Position numbers and translations under genes: made by a program | From: Acidobacteriota bacterium | GTDB taxonomy: Bacteria > Acidobacteriota > Polarisedimenticolia > QHYA01 | NCBI GenBank assembly: GCA_003223995.1 | Contig: QHYA01000097.1 | Coordinates: 1 to 23,557 of the forward strand | Reading direction: 5' to 3' | Length of the DNA: 23,557 bases | In this document: positions 16,386 to 23,557 of the stretch, piece after piece | Layout of the letters: every line of letters starts with the position of its first letter | How positions within the stretch are numbered: position 1 is the first letter of the stretch | The notes under the pieces: model-generated | What the model saw: the letters and a program-made list of their open reading frames with translations, nothing else | Told to the model about the DNA's origin: nothing | Databases searched by the model: none

Positions 16386-17579
16386 TCAGCTCGTGTTCGC
16401 CGGTCGGACCACTCCGAGACTGAGCCACATGATGCGGACCAGTTCCATTGCCGTATAGGGTTGCCGCTCGCCGCGGTGGAGGTAACGGAGACGATACAGA
16501 CGCTCGATGACCAGGGCCAGACAGTTTAACAGCCAGCCCATCAGAAGGCTGTTTTCATGATGGTGACGGATCCGCTCCAGGCTGTGGCGGTTCTTGCCCT
16601 CGTTGAAGCCTTGGTTTTCGATCTGCCAGCGGCTCTTGGCCATTGCGAACAAAGCCCGGCTCCCAACCTGCCCTGAGGGAAAGTCTGTCAGCCAGTACGC
16701 TTCGACGACTTGTCCATCCGGTTTGTGCTGCCGATACTTCAGAACCCGGACGGTCGACCACTTCAACGATTCCCAGGGATCGAAATCATCCGCGTCCCAG
16801 AGCTCGATGTGATCCTTACCCTGAGTGAAGCTCGAAGAGGGAGGACGGTTTGCGAAACGCGCCTCAGCCGCAGCCAGCAGCTCGGGGAGGTTGCCCTTGA
16901 GCCGGACCACGGCGCGCAATCCGAGCTTCCCGACCCGGTGCAGGAATGGAGCATTTGCGTACAGCCCGTCGGCCACGACGTAGTCTGCAAAGCGTGGCCC
17001 AAGATGTTCGACGCCGCGCTCGAGCATCCTTCCGCTGGCTGCCAGTTCGCTGTCACCGGGACCGTACGGTTCCACGTCGAAGGGCAGGACGATCTCTGCC
17101 CCGACGATACAGATCATCGAGAAGTGATGGTTGTGTCCCACAATCTCGTGCTCGGCGTTGTAAATCGGGTGGCACAACGCGCAGCGGGCTTTACGGCTGC
17201 GGGCCGCCCCGGTGCCATCGAGGGCCAGGCCGATGAAGCGCTGACAGTCGAAAGCCTTGTTCCGCTTGGCCCGCTGAGCGACCTGGGCCAGGGCTTTGCG
17301 TGTCACTGAGGGATCGAGTCGCTCGGTGAAATAAGCCAAGGTGTCGTCACCAAAGCGGCGTGTCACCGCGAGGGCCCGACGGGCCCGGGAGCGGACAAGG
17401 CTCTCGATGGCGTGAAAGGCCCCCTGCCGGATCACTTCGCTGATGATGAGGGCCCACATCAAGGTCTCCGCACAGATCGAGCTGCAGCGGCGGCCGTCAC
17501 CCGGGCGCCTCAAATAGCGCTCCAGCTTCAGACACCGGCGCACGTACTGCTTAATGTGCCGGGGGTTAGGTCCGCTCAC
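16386..17579 (-). CDS. DDE transposase, IS4/IS1634-like
   Basis: The 397-residue protein has an RNase H-like DDE core: D121 in LALDGTG, D204 in YVVADGLYANAPFL and E321 in SRWQIENQGFNEGKN. The last resembles the R-x3-E motif of IS4-type enzymes. An Arg-rich N-terminal part (RHIKQYVRRCLKLERYLRR) may bind the ends. A Cys pair (C133, C136) and HNHH (149-152) between the first two acidic residues could hold a metal. The start is GTG 17579, where GTGA forms a 4-bp stop/start overlap with the upstream DUF6788 gene, so translation is probably coupled. No frameshift or premature stop is seen, so the enzyme may be active. Confidence 0.85.
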   Translation of the reverse strand: MSGPNPRHIKQYVRRCLKLERYLRRPGDGRRCSSICAETLMWALIISEVIRQGAFHAIESLVRSRARRALAVTRRFGDDTLAYFTERLDPSVTRKALAQVAQRAKRNKAFDCQRFIGLALDGTGAARSRKARCALCHPIYNAEHEIVGHNHHFSMICIVGAEIVLPFDVEPYGPGDSELAASGRMLERGVEHLGPRFADYVVADGLYANAPFLHRVGKLGLRAVVRLKGNLPELLAAAEARFANRPPSSSFTQGKDHIELWDADDFDPWESLKWSTVRVLKYRQHKPDGQVVEAYWLTDFPSGQVGSRALFAMAKSRWQIENQGFNEGKNRHSLERIRHHHENSLLMGWLLNCLALVIERLYRLRYLHRGERQPYTAMELVRIMWLSLGVVRPANTS

Positions 17580-17929
17580 CGGCCCCGCTGCTTGCGCCTG
17601 AGGGCCAGCAACTGCGCGTTGGCCGCCAAGACCTCTGCGACGGCCTGCTTGAACTCGCGTCCCGCCTCAACCCGACGGCGGACACCCTCGACCCACTCGG
17701 TAGGGATCCTTTCGACGCGCTTCTCGCCCTCCACCATGAAGGTCAATGACCAGCCGGGGTGACCCTCACCCGAAGCACAGCGACAGGTGGGCTTCCCGCA
17801 TCGGGTGTGCGTGAGGGCGAGCGAGCCGGGGAGCAGATCGTCGGGGATGTTGTAGCGACGTAAGAGTTCGAACTTGCGCTGGCGAAGCTTGGCGGCCAGA
17901 GGACCCTTGGGTTCGGTTAGGTCCTTCAT
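17576..17929 (-). CDS. DUF6788-like accessory protein of the insertion sequence
   Basis: The 117-residue protein carries LPGSLALTHTRCGKPTCRCASGEGHPGW in the middle, a Cys-containing block (CGKPxCRC) found in small proteins encoded next to transposases (DUF6788). The Cys/His spacing suggests zinc binding; its task in transposition is unknown. The C-terminal half is helical and charged (VEGVRRRVEAGREFKQAVAE). I prefer ATG 17929, giving MKDLTEPKG; the frame is open to 17968, but that stretch overlaps the promoter and a palindrome. With the promoter at 17939-17968, the transcript would begin about 3 nt before this ATG, so the mRNA may be nearly leaderless. It overlaps the transposase start by 4 bp. 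Confidence 0.75.
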   Translation of the reverse strand: MKDLTEPKGPLAAKLRQRKFELLRRYNIPDDLLPGSLALTHTRCGKPTCRCASGEGHPGWSLTFMVEGEKRVERIPTEWVEGVRRRVEAGREFKQAVAEVLAANAQLLALRRKQRGR

Positions 17930-17968
17930 CTTGGTGTATCTATACACCAAGAAACTGGCGGAAGTCAA
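17930..17968 (-). promoter_or_regulatory. IS promoter overlapping a 22-bp palindrome
   Basis: On the minus strand TTGACT (17968-17963) and TATAGA (17944-17939) are separated by 18 bp, a strong sigma70-like promoter. A palindrome with perfect 10-bp arms, CTTGGTGTAT (17930-17939) and ATACACCAAG (17942-17951), covers the -10 box and the expected start point and abuts ATG 17929. It could be an operator. In transcripts coming from outside it would form a hairpin against the start codon. Confidence 0.65.
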
Positions 17969-18093
17969 GCACCCTTCGCGAATGCGAAAATAGGCCGCCC
18001 CGCGAGATCTACCCCCTAGAAGTTGTGCAGGCTTGGTCTGCGGACGCTTCCGAGGCTACCTCAAAGCGTCATTCCGAAATGGCTGCTGCCTCC

Positions 18094-18552
18094 TCACTTC
18101 CTTCTCGAGCGGGACCCTGCTGCCCCAGCTTCCACCGCGCTCGTTTTCTGGACCATCAGCAAGCTCATTGGGGATCTCACCCTTCCCGCTTTCTGAGCGT
18201 GAGCGGGTTTCCACTGCAGAACGCTGACTCTACGAGAGATCGCCTTCCACGCGCCCGGGGGCGTCGCCGGAACGCTCCGAAGCGATGAGCCGTCCGCGGC
18301 GGCGAGTTGGAGCCGGACCTCTCCGCGCCGACTGTCGATGACGCAACTCAGCCGCTGCACGGGTTCACCTTGGCCGTGCGAGATGAGCCGCCCCGCCGCA
18401 GAGAAGGCCGCTGCGAAGTCCCGGCTCATCTCGTGGGTGACCCCCGCTCCCAGGGCGGCGAACTCGATGGCCGCCCCGGCAGCGCTGCGGGCCGCGGCGT
18501 CATTGTCGAGAGACAGGACGATGTGGAGCGAAACTTTGCGTGAAGAGATCAT
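18094..18552 (-). CDS. Hypothetical protein, weakly like anti-sigma ATPase (RsbW) domains
   Basis: The 152-residue frame starts at ATG 18552 with GGAAG 6 nt upstream. The middle part (FAALGAGVTHEMSRDFAAAFSAAGRLISHG, about 31-60) has the look of the helix that carries the 'E..NA..HG' N-box of HATPase_c anti-sigma factors, followed by beta strands (LSCVIDSRRGEVRLQLAAAD). The key Glu/Asn are not in place and no clear G-boxes follow, so nucleotide binding is doubtful. The last 45 residues are basic and low in complexity. It lies between the insertion sequence and the diguanylate cyclase and is divergent from the latter. A divergent regulator or an unrelated protein are both possible. Confidence 0.4.
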   Translation of the reverse strand: MISSRKVSLHIVLSLDNDAAARSAAGAAIEFAALGAGVTHEMSRDFAAAFSAAGRLISHGQGEPVQRLSCVIDSRRGEVRLQLAAADGSSLRSVPATPPGAWKAISRRVSVLQWKPAHAQKAGRVRSPMSLLMVQKTSAVEAGAAGSRSRRK

Positions 18553-18565
18553 CTAGCTTCCAGGA

Positions 18566-18691
18566 TCATAGAAGGCGCTGGAAATTCCTGTCAAGGCGAG
18601 CCAGCGCCACGAACACGGCGAGCGCGGGCTGTTGGACTCTTGGGAGAGGGGAAGCGATCAGGAAGGCATCGGCAAAGCGCGGATTGTTCAT
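18566..18691 (-). CDS. Possible 41-residue small protein upstream of the anti-sigma-like gene
   Basis: ATG 18691 has GAGGG 7 nt upstream and opens MNNPRFADAFLIASPLPRVQ, ending DRNFQRLL at a stop 13 bp before the next minus-strand start. No family is recognised. It may be a leader or coupled small gene; chance is also possible because the region is GC-rich and open frames are common. Confidence 0.25.
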   Translation of the reverse strand: MNNPRFADAFLIASPLPRVQQPALAVFVALARLDRNFQRLL

Positions 18692-18719
18692 TGCGGCACC
18701 CTCGTCGTCGCAATAGATT
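18691..18719 (+). promoter_or_regulatory. Candidate promoter of the diguanylate cyclase gene
   Basis: TTGCGG (18691-18696) and TAGATT (18714-18719) are separated by 17 bp. The match to sigma70 consensus is partial (3/6 and 4/6). The expected start is about 60 nt before ATG 18784. Confidence 0.3.
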
Positions 18720-18783
18720 CCAGAAGAGTCAGGGGCGCCCCCTCGCCGATCACCGCTCCTTTCTCCCCCCCAGGCTTCTGGCC

Positions 18784-20517
18784 ATGACGAGAATGGACCG
18801 AGCAACTTCCATTCACTTTCGTCTCTATTGCCTGCTGGCCGGTGCGGCCGCGAGCGCCGCGCTGGCAGCGGCCCTCATCGCTCTCCCTTCCGTTCCGGAC
18901 ACCGGCACCGAAGCCCTTCTCTTCACGCTCCTCGCGATTCCTTCCGCCGCGCTGGCGTATGTTGTGAGGCCCTCCATCACCCTCCCCCTCGACCTCTCCT
19001 ACCTGCTGGCGGCCTCCCTCCTGTTTCCCATGCCCGTGGTCGTGATAGTCGCATTCCTCGCCGGCTGCGCCGCTTCCGTCCTATCCCGTCGCGAGCGTCG
19101 ACCCGGCGGCCTGCTCGCTGCCGCGGGGCTGAATGCAGCGACGCTCACGGCCATGGCCGTGGCCGCGTGGCTGACCGTCGAGGCCCTGTGGGATCCGACT
19201 GCGCAGGCCGGCCTGCTGGCCCCGGCCGCTCTCGCGCTCGCTGGTTTCATGGCTCTCGTGCTGGCGCACATCCTGATGATGCTTCTGGCGAGTCTGATGC
19301 GTGGGGAGGCGCTCCTCCAGCAGGTCAGGCGATATGTCGGAAGCGTTCTGGCGTTCGATCTGCTCTCGGTTCCGATCAGCCTGCTGCTCGCGCTGAACCT
19401 GCGCGATGGCGCAGGTATCGGGTTCGTGATCCTTGCCGGGCTGGCGCTTCTGGGAGCGTTCCTGCTCCTGCGGCTCGACCGCGCACGCAGCGATCTCTCC
19501 TCGGCCCACGGGAAGCTCGAGCGACGGATCGAGGAGCTCCGGAGCCTGAACGTGATCGGCCTCGAGCTGACCTCCGGGCTCTCTCCCCGACAGATCCTGG
19601 AGACTGTCGCCCGTGAGTGCGTGAAGATCTTCCCCTACGACTGCTGCGTGGCAGCGGTGTTCGATCCGGAGAGCCTCGAGCTTCAGTTCCAGATCGTTCG
19701 GGACGCCTCAGGGACGGCCCAGCAGATCCCGCAGGTTTCCTCCACAGAGTTCGCGGGCTGGGTGCTGGGCGGCTTCGGCCCGCTTCTCATCCGGGACCTG
19801 AGAAAGCAGACCGTGCCCGGGCCCTTGCGGGCCATCGTCCGGTCCCCGAGGGTGCGGGCCTTCATGGCCTCGCCGCTGCGGGTCGAAGGGATGATCGTCG
19901 GCCTCCTCTGCATGCAATCGAACCGGGAGGACCCTTACGACGAGCACGCTTTGTCCGTCCTGACGGCCCTCGCGCTGCAGGCCGGCATGGCGATCGAGAA
20001 TGCTCGGAACTACCAGCGGGCGACGCGCGATGAACTGACCGGGCTCTACCAGCGCGAGTATTTCTTCCAGCGGCTGCAGGACGAGCTGCTTCGCTCGAGC
20101 CGCTATCGCTCTCCCTTTGCGATCCTGATGCTCGATCTCGACGGCTTCAAGATGATCAACGATGTCTACGGCCATCTCGCAGGCGACCGGTACCTCCGCG
20201 CGCTCGGCGAGACGATCCGGGCGAACCTGCGCGCCGCCGACATACCGGGCCGATTCGGAGGCGAGGAGTTCTGCCTGTTGCTTCCCGAGACCGATCTTCC
20301 CGGCGCCCAAGTGATCGCGGAGCGGATCCGGGCGGCCGTGGCTGCGCTGCAGATCAGGGAGGGCCGGGAAACTTTGAAGACGACGATCTCGATCGGCATC
20401 GCGGTCCATCCTCAACATTTCTCGGGCACCGCGTCGAGCCTTGTCGGCGCCGCCGACGAGGCCCTCTACGCCGCCAAGAAGTCCGGCAGGAACCGCATCA
20501 TCGCGGCAGCGGCGTAG
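18784..20517 (+). CDS. Membrane diguanylate cyclase: multi-TM sensor, GAF, GGDEF
   Basis: It makes cyclic di-GMP from two GTP. The 577 residues fall into three parts: about 230 residues of hydrophobic helices (six to eight spans), a possible coiled linker (235-255), a GAF domain (about 258-405, ending FMASPLRVEGMIVGLLCMQS) and a GGDEF domain (about 412-577). The catalytic site is intact: GGEEF at 492-496, D451 and D453 in MLDLDGFKMIND and N459. An inhibitory I-site RAAD (483-486) lies five residues before GGEEF, so product feedback is expected. ATG 18784 directly precedes the membrane part; ATG 18793 is an alternative, and the frame is open to 18640 without a fitting sequence. No strong Shine-Dalgarno is visible. 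The ligand sensed by the membrane or GAF part is unknown. Confidence 0.92.
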   Translation: MTRMDRATSIHFRLYCLLAGAAASAALAAALIALPSVPDTGTEALLFTLLAIPSAALAYVVRPSITLPLDLSYLLAASLLFPMPVVVIVAFLAGCAASVLSRRERRPGGLLAAAGLNAATLTAMAVAAWLTVEALWDPTAQAGLLAPAALALAGFMALVLAHILMMLLASLMRGEALLQQVRRYVGSVLAFDLLSVPISLLLALNLRDGAGIGFVILAGLALLGAFLLLRLDRARSDLSSAHGKLERRIEELRSLNVIGLELTSGLSPRQILETVARECVKIFPYDCCVAAVFDPESLELQFQIVRDASGTAQQIPQVSSTEFAGWVLGGFGPLLIRDLRKQTVPGPLRAIVRSPRVRAFMASPLRVEGMIVGLLCMQSNREDPYDEHALSVLTALALQAGMAIENARNYQRATRDELTGLYQREYFFQRLQDELLRSSRYRSPFAILMLDLDGFKMINDVYGHLAGDRYLRALGETIRANLRAADIPGRFGGEEFCLLLPETDLPGAQVIAERIRAAVAALQIREGRETLKTTISIGIAVHPQHFSGTASSLVGAADEALYAAKKSGRNRIIAAAA

Positions 20518-20547
20518 TCTTGCCGCCGGCCGCGGCGAACTGGGGCC

Positions 20548-21045
20548 TCAAGGCTTCGGCGGCGCGACTGGGGCAGGAGCCTTGGGGGGAGCCGGCAGCG
20601 GCAGCGAAGCGTGGACAACGATATAGCGCCACTTCCCTCCCTTTCTCTCCGCCACTGAAGTGAACCGCCCTTCCATCTTGACGGGCTTGGCACCCCCGGC
20701 TTTTGGCTCGCCCGTTAGCAGGAACCTTCCCCACCCAACCGAGAAGTTTCCCTTCGTCGTGTAGTTCTGCTCGAGGAAGACGAAATCCTTGATCGTCATC
20801 GAACCGAGCATCTCCGCGTAGAGCTTGCGGATCGCCTCCGTTCCCTTCGCCTCCATGAGGTCCGGAGCGTAAAGGGTCGCATCCGGAGCGTAGAGATCCA
20901 CTACATGCTCGAGGCTTCCGGCCTTGACTGCCCGGACCCAGGCCGCATCGACATCCTCCAGGCCCTCGGCCAGGACGGCGGAAGCGGCGGCGCAGGTCGA
21001 AGCGAAAAGGACAGACATGACAAAGACTTTCCAATCGGTTTTCAT
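20548..21045 (-). CDS. Secreted SnoaL/DUF4440-like (NTF2-fold) protein
   Basis: ATG 21045 starts a signal peptide (MKTDWKVFVMSVLFASTCAA, with cleavage near AVLA-EG); the frame is open upstream but that part is unlike a secreted protein. The mature domain has the NTF2-like pattern of SnoaL/DUF4440 proteins: AAWVRAVKAGSLEHVVDLYA, DATLYAPD, KGTEAIRKLYAEML and a C-terminal strand KGGKWRYIVVHASLPLP. The family includes small-molecule isomerases and many periplasmic proteins of unknown role. The tail is Pro/Ala-rich (PAPPKAPAPVAPPKP). It is the last gene of the minus-strand acyl-CoA cluster, 46 bp after the epimerase stop, and converges on the diguanylate cyclase 30 bp away. Confidence 0.8.
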   Translation of the reverse strand: MKTDWKVFVMSVLFASTCAAASAVLAEGLEDVDAAWVRAVKAGSLEHVVDLYAPDATLYAPDLMEAKGTEAIRKLYAEMLGSMTIKDFVFLEQNYTTKGNFSVGWGRFLLTGEPKAGGAKPVKMEGRFTSVAERKGGKWRYIVVHASLPLPAPPKAPAPVAPPKP

Positions 21046-21091
21046 CTCGAAATCCTCGCTTCCCGCTCGGCGGCAGCCAAGCGTCTGGCAG

Positions 21092-21811
21092 TCATCGGTT
21101 GCGGTCGAGGAACGAGGCGAGACTCGTTCCGACCCGGCTGCGGAAGCGCTCCTCCAGCGACTCGGCCTCACCCGAGGGACGGTCGAGAAGGATCCGCTCG
21201 ATGCGGTGCGAGGGGAACAGGGCTGTCGTCGCGTGAGCGTCTCTGTCTCCATTCACCGCCGAAGATGTCCAGGAATCGAAGGATGACAGGTCGATCCCCT
21301 CGACCGTGATCCCATGCGGGGCGATATCGCGCAGGACTTCCCAGAAGCGCTCCTTGGGCTCGCAGAGATAGACCAGTACCGTCTGGCCTGGCTCGATCTT
21401 CTCCCCTTGCGCCGGGCTCTCCGACAGCTCGATCAGGACCCCGCCCGTATCTTTCGGGTTGAGGAACGCGATCCTGCTTCCTCCCGCGCCGGACCTGGGC
21501 GCCTCGCCCACTGTCCGGACCCCCGCCCCCTCCAGCGCACTCAGGGCCGCTTCGATGTCCTCCACGGCAAGGCAGAGGTGATGAAATCCTTCCCCTCGCT
21601 TGCTCAGAAACCGGGCCACAGTGCCATTTTCCTCGATCGGCTCCAGCAGCTCGAGGCGGGTCTCGCCCCGGCCCAGGAAACCGACGCGGATCCCCTCGGC
21701 GGGGAGAGTCTCGATCGCGCCGAACGGCATGCCGATCCGTCCGGAGTAAACACGAGCGCTGCTTGCAATGCTGCGTACGGCGATCCCGATGTGGTCAATC
21801 TTCAGGAACAC
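21092..21811 (-). CDS. mce: Methylmalonyl-CoA epimerase with a C-terminal extension domain
   Basis: Residues 1-135 are a full glyoxalase/VOC-type methylmalonyl-CoA epimerase, which interconverts (R)- and (S)-methylmalonyl-CoA. FLKIDHIGIAV holds the first metal His (H7), GFHHLCLAVEDI the second His (about H78) and GVLIELSE the metal Glu (E128). LELLEPIEENG is the usual substrate loop. Normal enzymes end here at about 135-150 residues, but this one has about 100 more (143-239): VLVYLCEPKERFWEVL, GITVEGIDLSSFDSW, ALFPSHRIERILLD and SLEERFRSRVG. This looks like a second conserved domain that elsewhere may be a separate small protein; I cannot name it. The start is GTG 21811 with GGAGG 8 nt upstream. 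It follows meaB by 39 bp, as expected for the methylmalonyl-CoA pathway. Confidence 0.9.
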   Translation of the reverse strand: MFLKIDHIGIAVRSIASSARVYSGRIGMPFGAIETLPAEGIRVGFLGRGETRLELLEPIEENGTVARFLSKRGEGFHHLCLAVEDIEAALSALEGAGVRTVGEAPRSGAGGSRIAFLNPKDTGGVLIELSESPAQGEKIEPGQTVLVYLCEPKERFWEVLRDIAPHGITVEGIDLSSFDSWTSSAVNGDRDAHATTALFPSHRIERILLDRPSGEAESLEERFRSRVGTSLASFLDRNR

Positions 21812-21850
21812 CTTGTCATCCTCCGGCGCCTTCGCTCGCCCTCCCGGTGC

Positions 21851-22801
21851 TCAAGACGAGCCGCCAAAACGAATCTTGTTCAGCACCTGCTCGACGGCCG
21901 TGTAGGGATCGATCCGCCGATCGGAGATCTCCCCGACGATCCTGTCGAACTCCCCATCGGGCAGGCAGGCATCCCGCGCGCGATCCAGCAGCCTGTCCCG
22001 GAGCAGGTCGAGGAAGCGCGAGGCGGACTGCTCCCGGCGGCGCCTGGCGGCCGCCGCTGGATCCCGCGCGATCCGCCGTGCGATGGCCTCCGCCAGCTCG
22101 GCTGTTCCCTCGTCTCGAATGGCTACCGTGCGAAGGATCTCGGGCTGCAACGATCCTCTCGCTTCCGACGGAACCATGGCAAGCATCGTTTCCAGCTCGG
22201 CCTGCAGCCGGTCCGTCCCCTCCCGATCGGACTTGTTGATCACGAAGATGTCGGCGATCTCCAGGATCCCCGCCTTGATCGCCTGGATGTCATCCCCCAT
22301 TCCCGGCACGAGAACGACGAGGACGCAATCGGTCACGCGCACGACGTCCACCTCGTCCTGCCCCACCCCTACTGTCTCCACCATGATCACGTCGCGGCCG
22401 GACGCGTCAAGGATATCCATCGCGTCGGAGGCCGCCTTCGACAAGCCTCCCAGGGCGCCACGCGTCGCCATGCTCCGGATGTAAACCCCCGGGTCGGCGG
22501 AGTGGCGCTGCATCCGGATCCGGTCACCCAGGATCGCCCCGCCGGAAAAGGCGCTCGAGGGATCGACGGCGACCACCCCGACCGTCTTCCCTTCCGAGCG
22601 GTAGCACGCCGTCAGCCGGTCCACGAGGCTGCTCTTGCCCCCCCCGGGGAAGCCGGTGACCCCCACGACCCGAGCGCGTCCTGTGCGGGGGAAGATCTCC
22701 TGGAGGATATCCCTCGCCTGCGGTGCGCGCTCCTCCACAAGGGATATCGCGCGGGCAAGGGCCCGCTCGTCGCCGGCCATCAGCCGCTCCACGATTTCCA
22801 T
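21851..22801 (-). CDS. meaB: MeaB/ArgK-type GTPase, chaperone of methylmalonyl-CoA mutase
   Basis: The 316-residue P-loop GTPase loads and protects the adenosylcobalamin cofactor of methylmalonyl-CoA mutase. Motifs in order are Walker A GFPGGGKSS (50-58), AVDPSSAFSGGAILGDRIRM (79-97, the switch segment typical of MeaB), the MATRGALGGL loop (111-120), Walker B with VETVGVGQDE (141-150) and the guanine-specificity NKSD (189-192). The C-terminal arm (about 255-316) is helical and serves dimerisation in the family. ATG 22801 has AAGGA 5 nt upstream. The epimerase gene follows closely and an acyl-CoA dehydrogenase precedes it by 110 bp. The mutase genes are not within the window. Confidence 0.93.
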   Translation of the reverse strand: MEIVERLMAGDERALARAISLVEERAPQARDILQEIFPRTGRARVVGVTGFPGGGKSSLVDRLTACYRSEGKTVGVVAVDPSSAFSGGAILGDRIRMQRHSADPGVYIRSMATRGALGGLSKAASDAMDILDASGRDVIMVETVGVGQDEVDVVRVTDCVLVVLVPGMGDDIQAIKAGILEIADIFVINKSDREGTDRLQAELETMLAMVPSEARGSLQPEILRTVAIRDEGTAELAEAIARRIARDPAAAARRRREQSASRFLDLLRDRLLDRARDACLPDGEFDRIVGEISDRRIDPYTAVEQVLNKIRFGGSS

Positions 22802-22911
22802 TCCAATCCTTGCCCGCCATCCTCCCGATCACGAGATCCGTGTGTGGAGCGTCCGCCGCGGGGCCCGCCCGCCGGCTGCATGCGAAACCGCGGGCTGTGG
22901 CCTCGACATGC

Positions 22912-23557
22912 CTATTGTTTGAGGAGCTGGCGGGCGATCACCAGCTTCTGGATCTCGGAGGTCCCTTCGCCGATCGTGCAGATCTTGACGTCGCGGTAGA
23001 ACTTCTCCACGGGGAAGTCCTTGATGAATCCGTAGCCGCCGTGGATCTGGAGGGCCCGGTCGGTCACGCGGACCGCCGTCTCGGAGGCGAAGTACTTGGC
23101 CTGGGCGGCGAAGCGGCGGTGGTCTTCTCCGCGATCCTTGGCGAGCGCGGCCCGCTCGGTTAAGAGCCGCGCCGCGTCGATCCCGGTCGCCATTTCGGCC
23201 AGGTAGAAGCGGATCGCCTGGAACTCGCCGATGGCACGCCCGAACTGCCTCCGCTCCTTTGAGTACTTCAAGGCCGCCTCGTAGGCGCCCCGCGCGATCC
23301 CGACGGAGAGCGCCGCGATCGAGATGCGCCCCGCGTCCAGGATCTTCATCGAGTTCGTGAAACCCTCCCCTTCGGCTCCGAGAAGGGCGTCGGCCAACAG
23401 CCGGCAGTCCTCCATCACGAGGGTGCACGTGTCGGAGGCCCGCATGCCGAGCTTGTTCTCCTTCTTGCCGACCCGGATGCCCGGGTTGTCGAGCTCGACG
23501 ATGAAGGAGGAGATCCCGTCGTGCCCCTTCGACGGTTCGGTGACCGCCATCAGGACC
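22912..23557 (-). CDS. Acyl-CoA dehydrogenase, C-terminal part (5' end outside window)
   Basis: The frame is open to the right edge, and the sequence there (VLMAVTEPSKGHDGISSFIVE) is family-internal, so about 215 C-terminal residues of a roughly 380-residue FAD enzyme are present. Seen are KLGMRASDTC, the FAD-binding helix YSKERRQFGRAIGEFQAIRF, QIHGGYGFIKDFPVEKFYRD and ICTIGEGTSEIQKLVIARQL. The Glu in GEGTSE is at the position of the catalytic base in short- and branched-chain enzymes. It probably acts on short or branched acyl-CoA and feeds the methylmalonyl-CoA steps encoded downstream. Exact substrate specificity cannot be read from this part. Confidence 0.93.
   Translation of the reverse strand, partial: VLMAVTEPSKGHDGISSFIVELDNPGIRVGKKENKLGMRASDTCTLVMEDCRLLADALLGAEGEGFTNSMKILDAGRISIAALSVGIARGAYEAALKYSKERRQFGRAIGEFQAIRFYLAEMATGIDAARLLTERAALAKDRGEDHRRFAAQAKYFASETAVRVTDRALQIHGGYGFIKDFPVEKFYRDVKICTIGEGTSEIQKLVIARQLLKQ

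Larger units (their letters stand above)
16330..18021 (-). mobile_element. Insertion sequence with two coupled genes (DUF6788 protein + DDE transposase)
   Basis: The element holds two minus-strand genes that overlap by 4 bp. Candidate terminal inverted repeats are TTCTAGGGAG (16330-16339) and, read on the minus strand, TTCTAGGGGG (18021-18012): 9 of 10 bases match and the similarity fades inward. This gives about 1.69 kb. No clear target-site duplication is seen just outside these ends, so the boundaries are provisional. The transposase is intact in reading frame. The IS family is not certain; the DDE layout is of the IS4/IS1634-like type. Confidence 0.6.

Noticed and set aside
16300..18060. 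A target-site duplication around the insertion sequence
   Set aside because: No exact direct repeat is seen at 16320-16329 against 18022-18031; either the duplication has decayed or the ends are misplaced.
21314..22999. A 561-codon plus-strand open frame
   Set aside because: It is antisense to the epimerase, meaB and the acyl-CoA dehydrogenase and shows no known motif.

Overview
This window is GC-rich chromosomal DNA, densely coded on both strands. It suggests a free-living Gram-negative bacterium. Signs of that are secreted SYLF and SnoaL-like proteins, membrane-embedded lipid-linked glycosyltransferases, a PiT phosphate carrier, CstA, a diguanylate cyclase and a methylmalonyl-CoA pathway. 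The gene mix resembles Acidobacteriota or related deep lineages, but this is only an impression from gene content. I see no rRNA, tRNA or CRISPR array.

Left part (1-8.5 kb, mostly + strand). The 3' end of a DsbA/thioredoxin-like gene overlaps the frame of a membrane GT-C/TPR protein whose real start must lie upstream of any ATG, GTG or TTG. A minus-strand RHH antitoxin follows, fused to a PIN-toxin stub. Next is a likely serine-biosynthesis unit (DUF1015 protein, serA, serC) and then a GT2 polyprenyl-phosphate sugar synthase fused to a DUF2304 domain. A SYLF lipid-binding protein sits alone after a 426-bp gap. The GT2 enzyme could make the lipid-linked sugar used by the GT-C protein and by the GT39 enzyme (8540-10201, minus), but that link is inferred.

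Middle part (10.2-16 kb). DUF47-pit is a phosphate-transport operon. Its leader can fold so that the first ribosome-binding site is buried in a 13-bp stem, and an upstream segment can compete for the same strand; this resembles a regulatory switch. cstA follows. Converging on it is a pdxH gene that has lost its C-terminal active-site region and reads on into cstA antisense. Upstream on the minus strand lie a small GNAT gene and a group of small hypothetical genes, one of which has an intrinsic-terminator-like hairpin touching its Shine-Dalgarno sequence.

Right part (16.3-23.6 kb). A two-gene insertion sequence (DUF6788 protein plus DDE transposase, minus strand, about 1.7 kb) has a strong promoter and a palindrome at the start of its first gene. 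After it come a possible anti-sigma-like gene, a membrane GAF-GGDEF diguanylate cyclase and a minus-strand catabolic cluster: acyl-CoA dehydrogenase (cut by the right edge), meaB, a methylmalonyl-CoA epimerase with a C-terminal extension, and a secreted SnoaL-like protein. This cluster points to degradation of branched-chain amino acids, odd-chain fatty acids or propionate through methylmalonyl-CoA. The mutase itself is not in the window.
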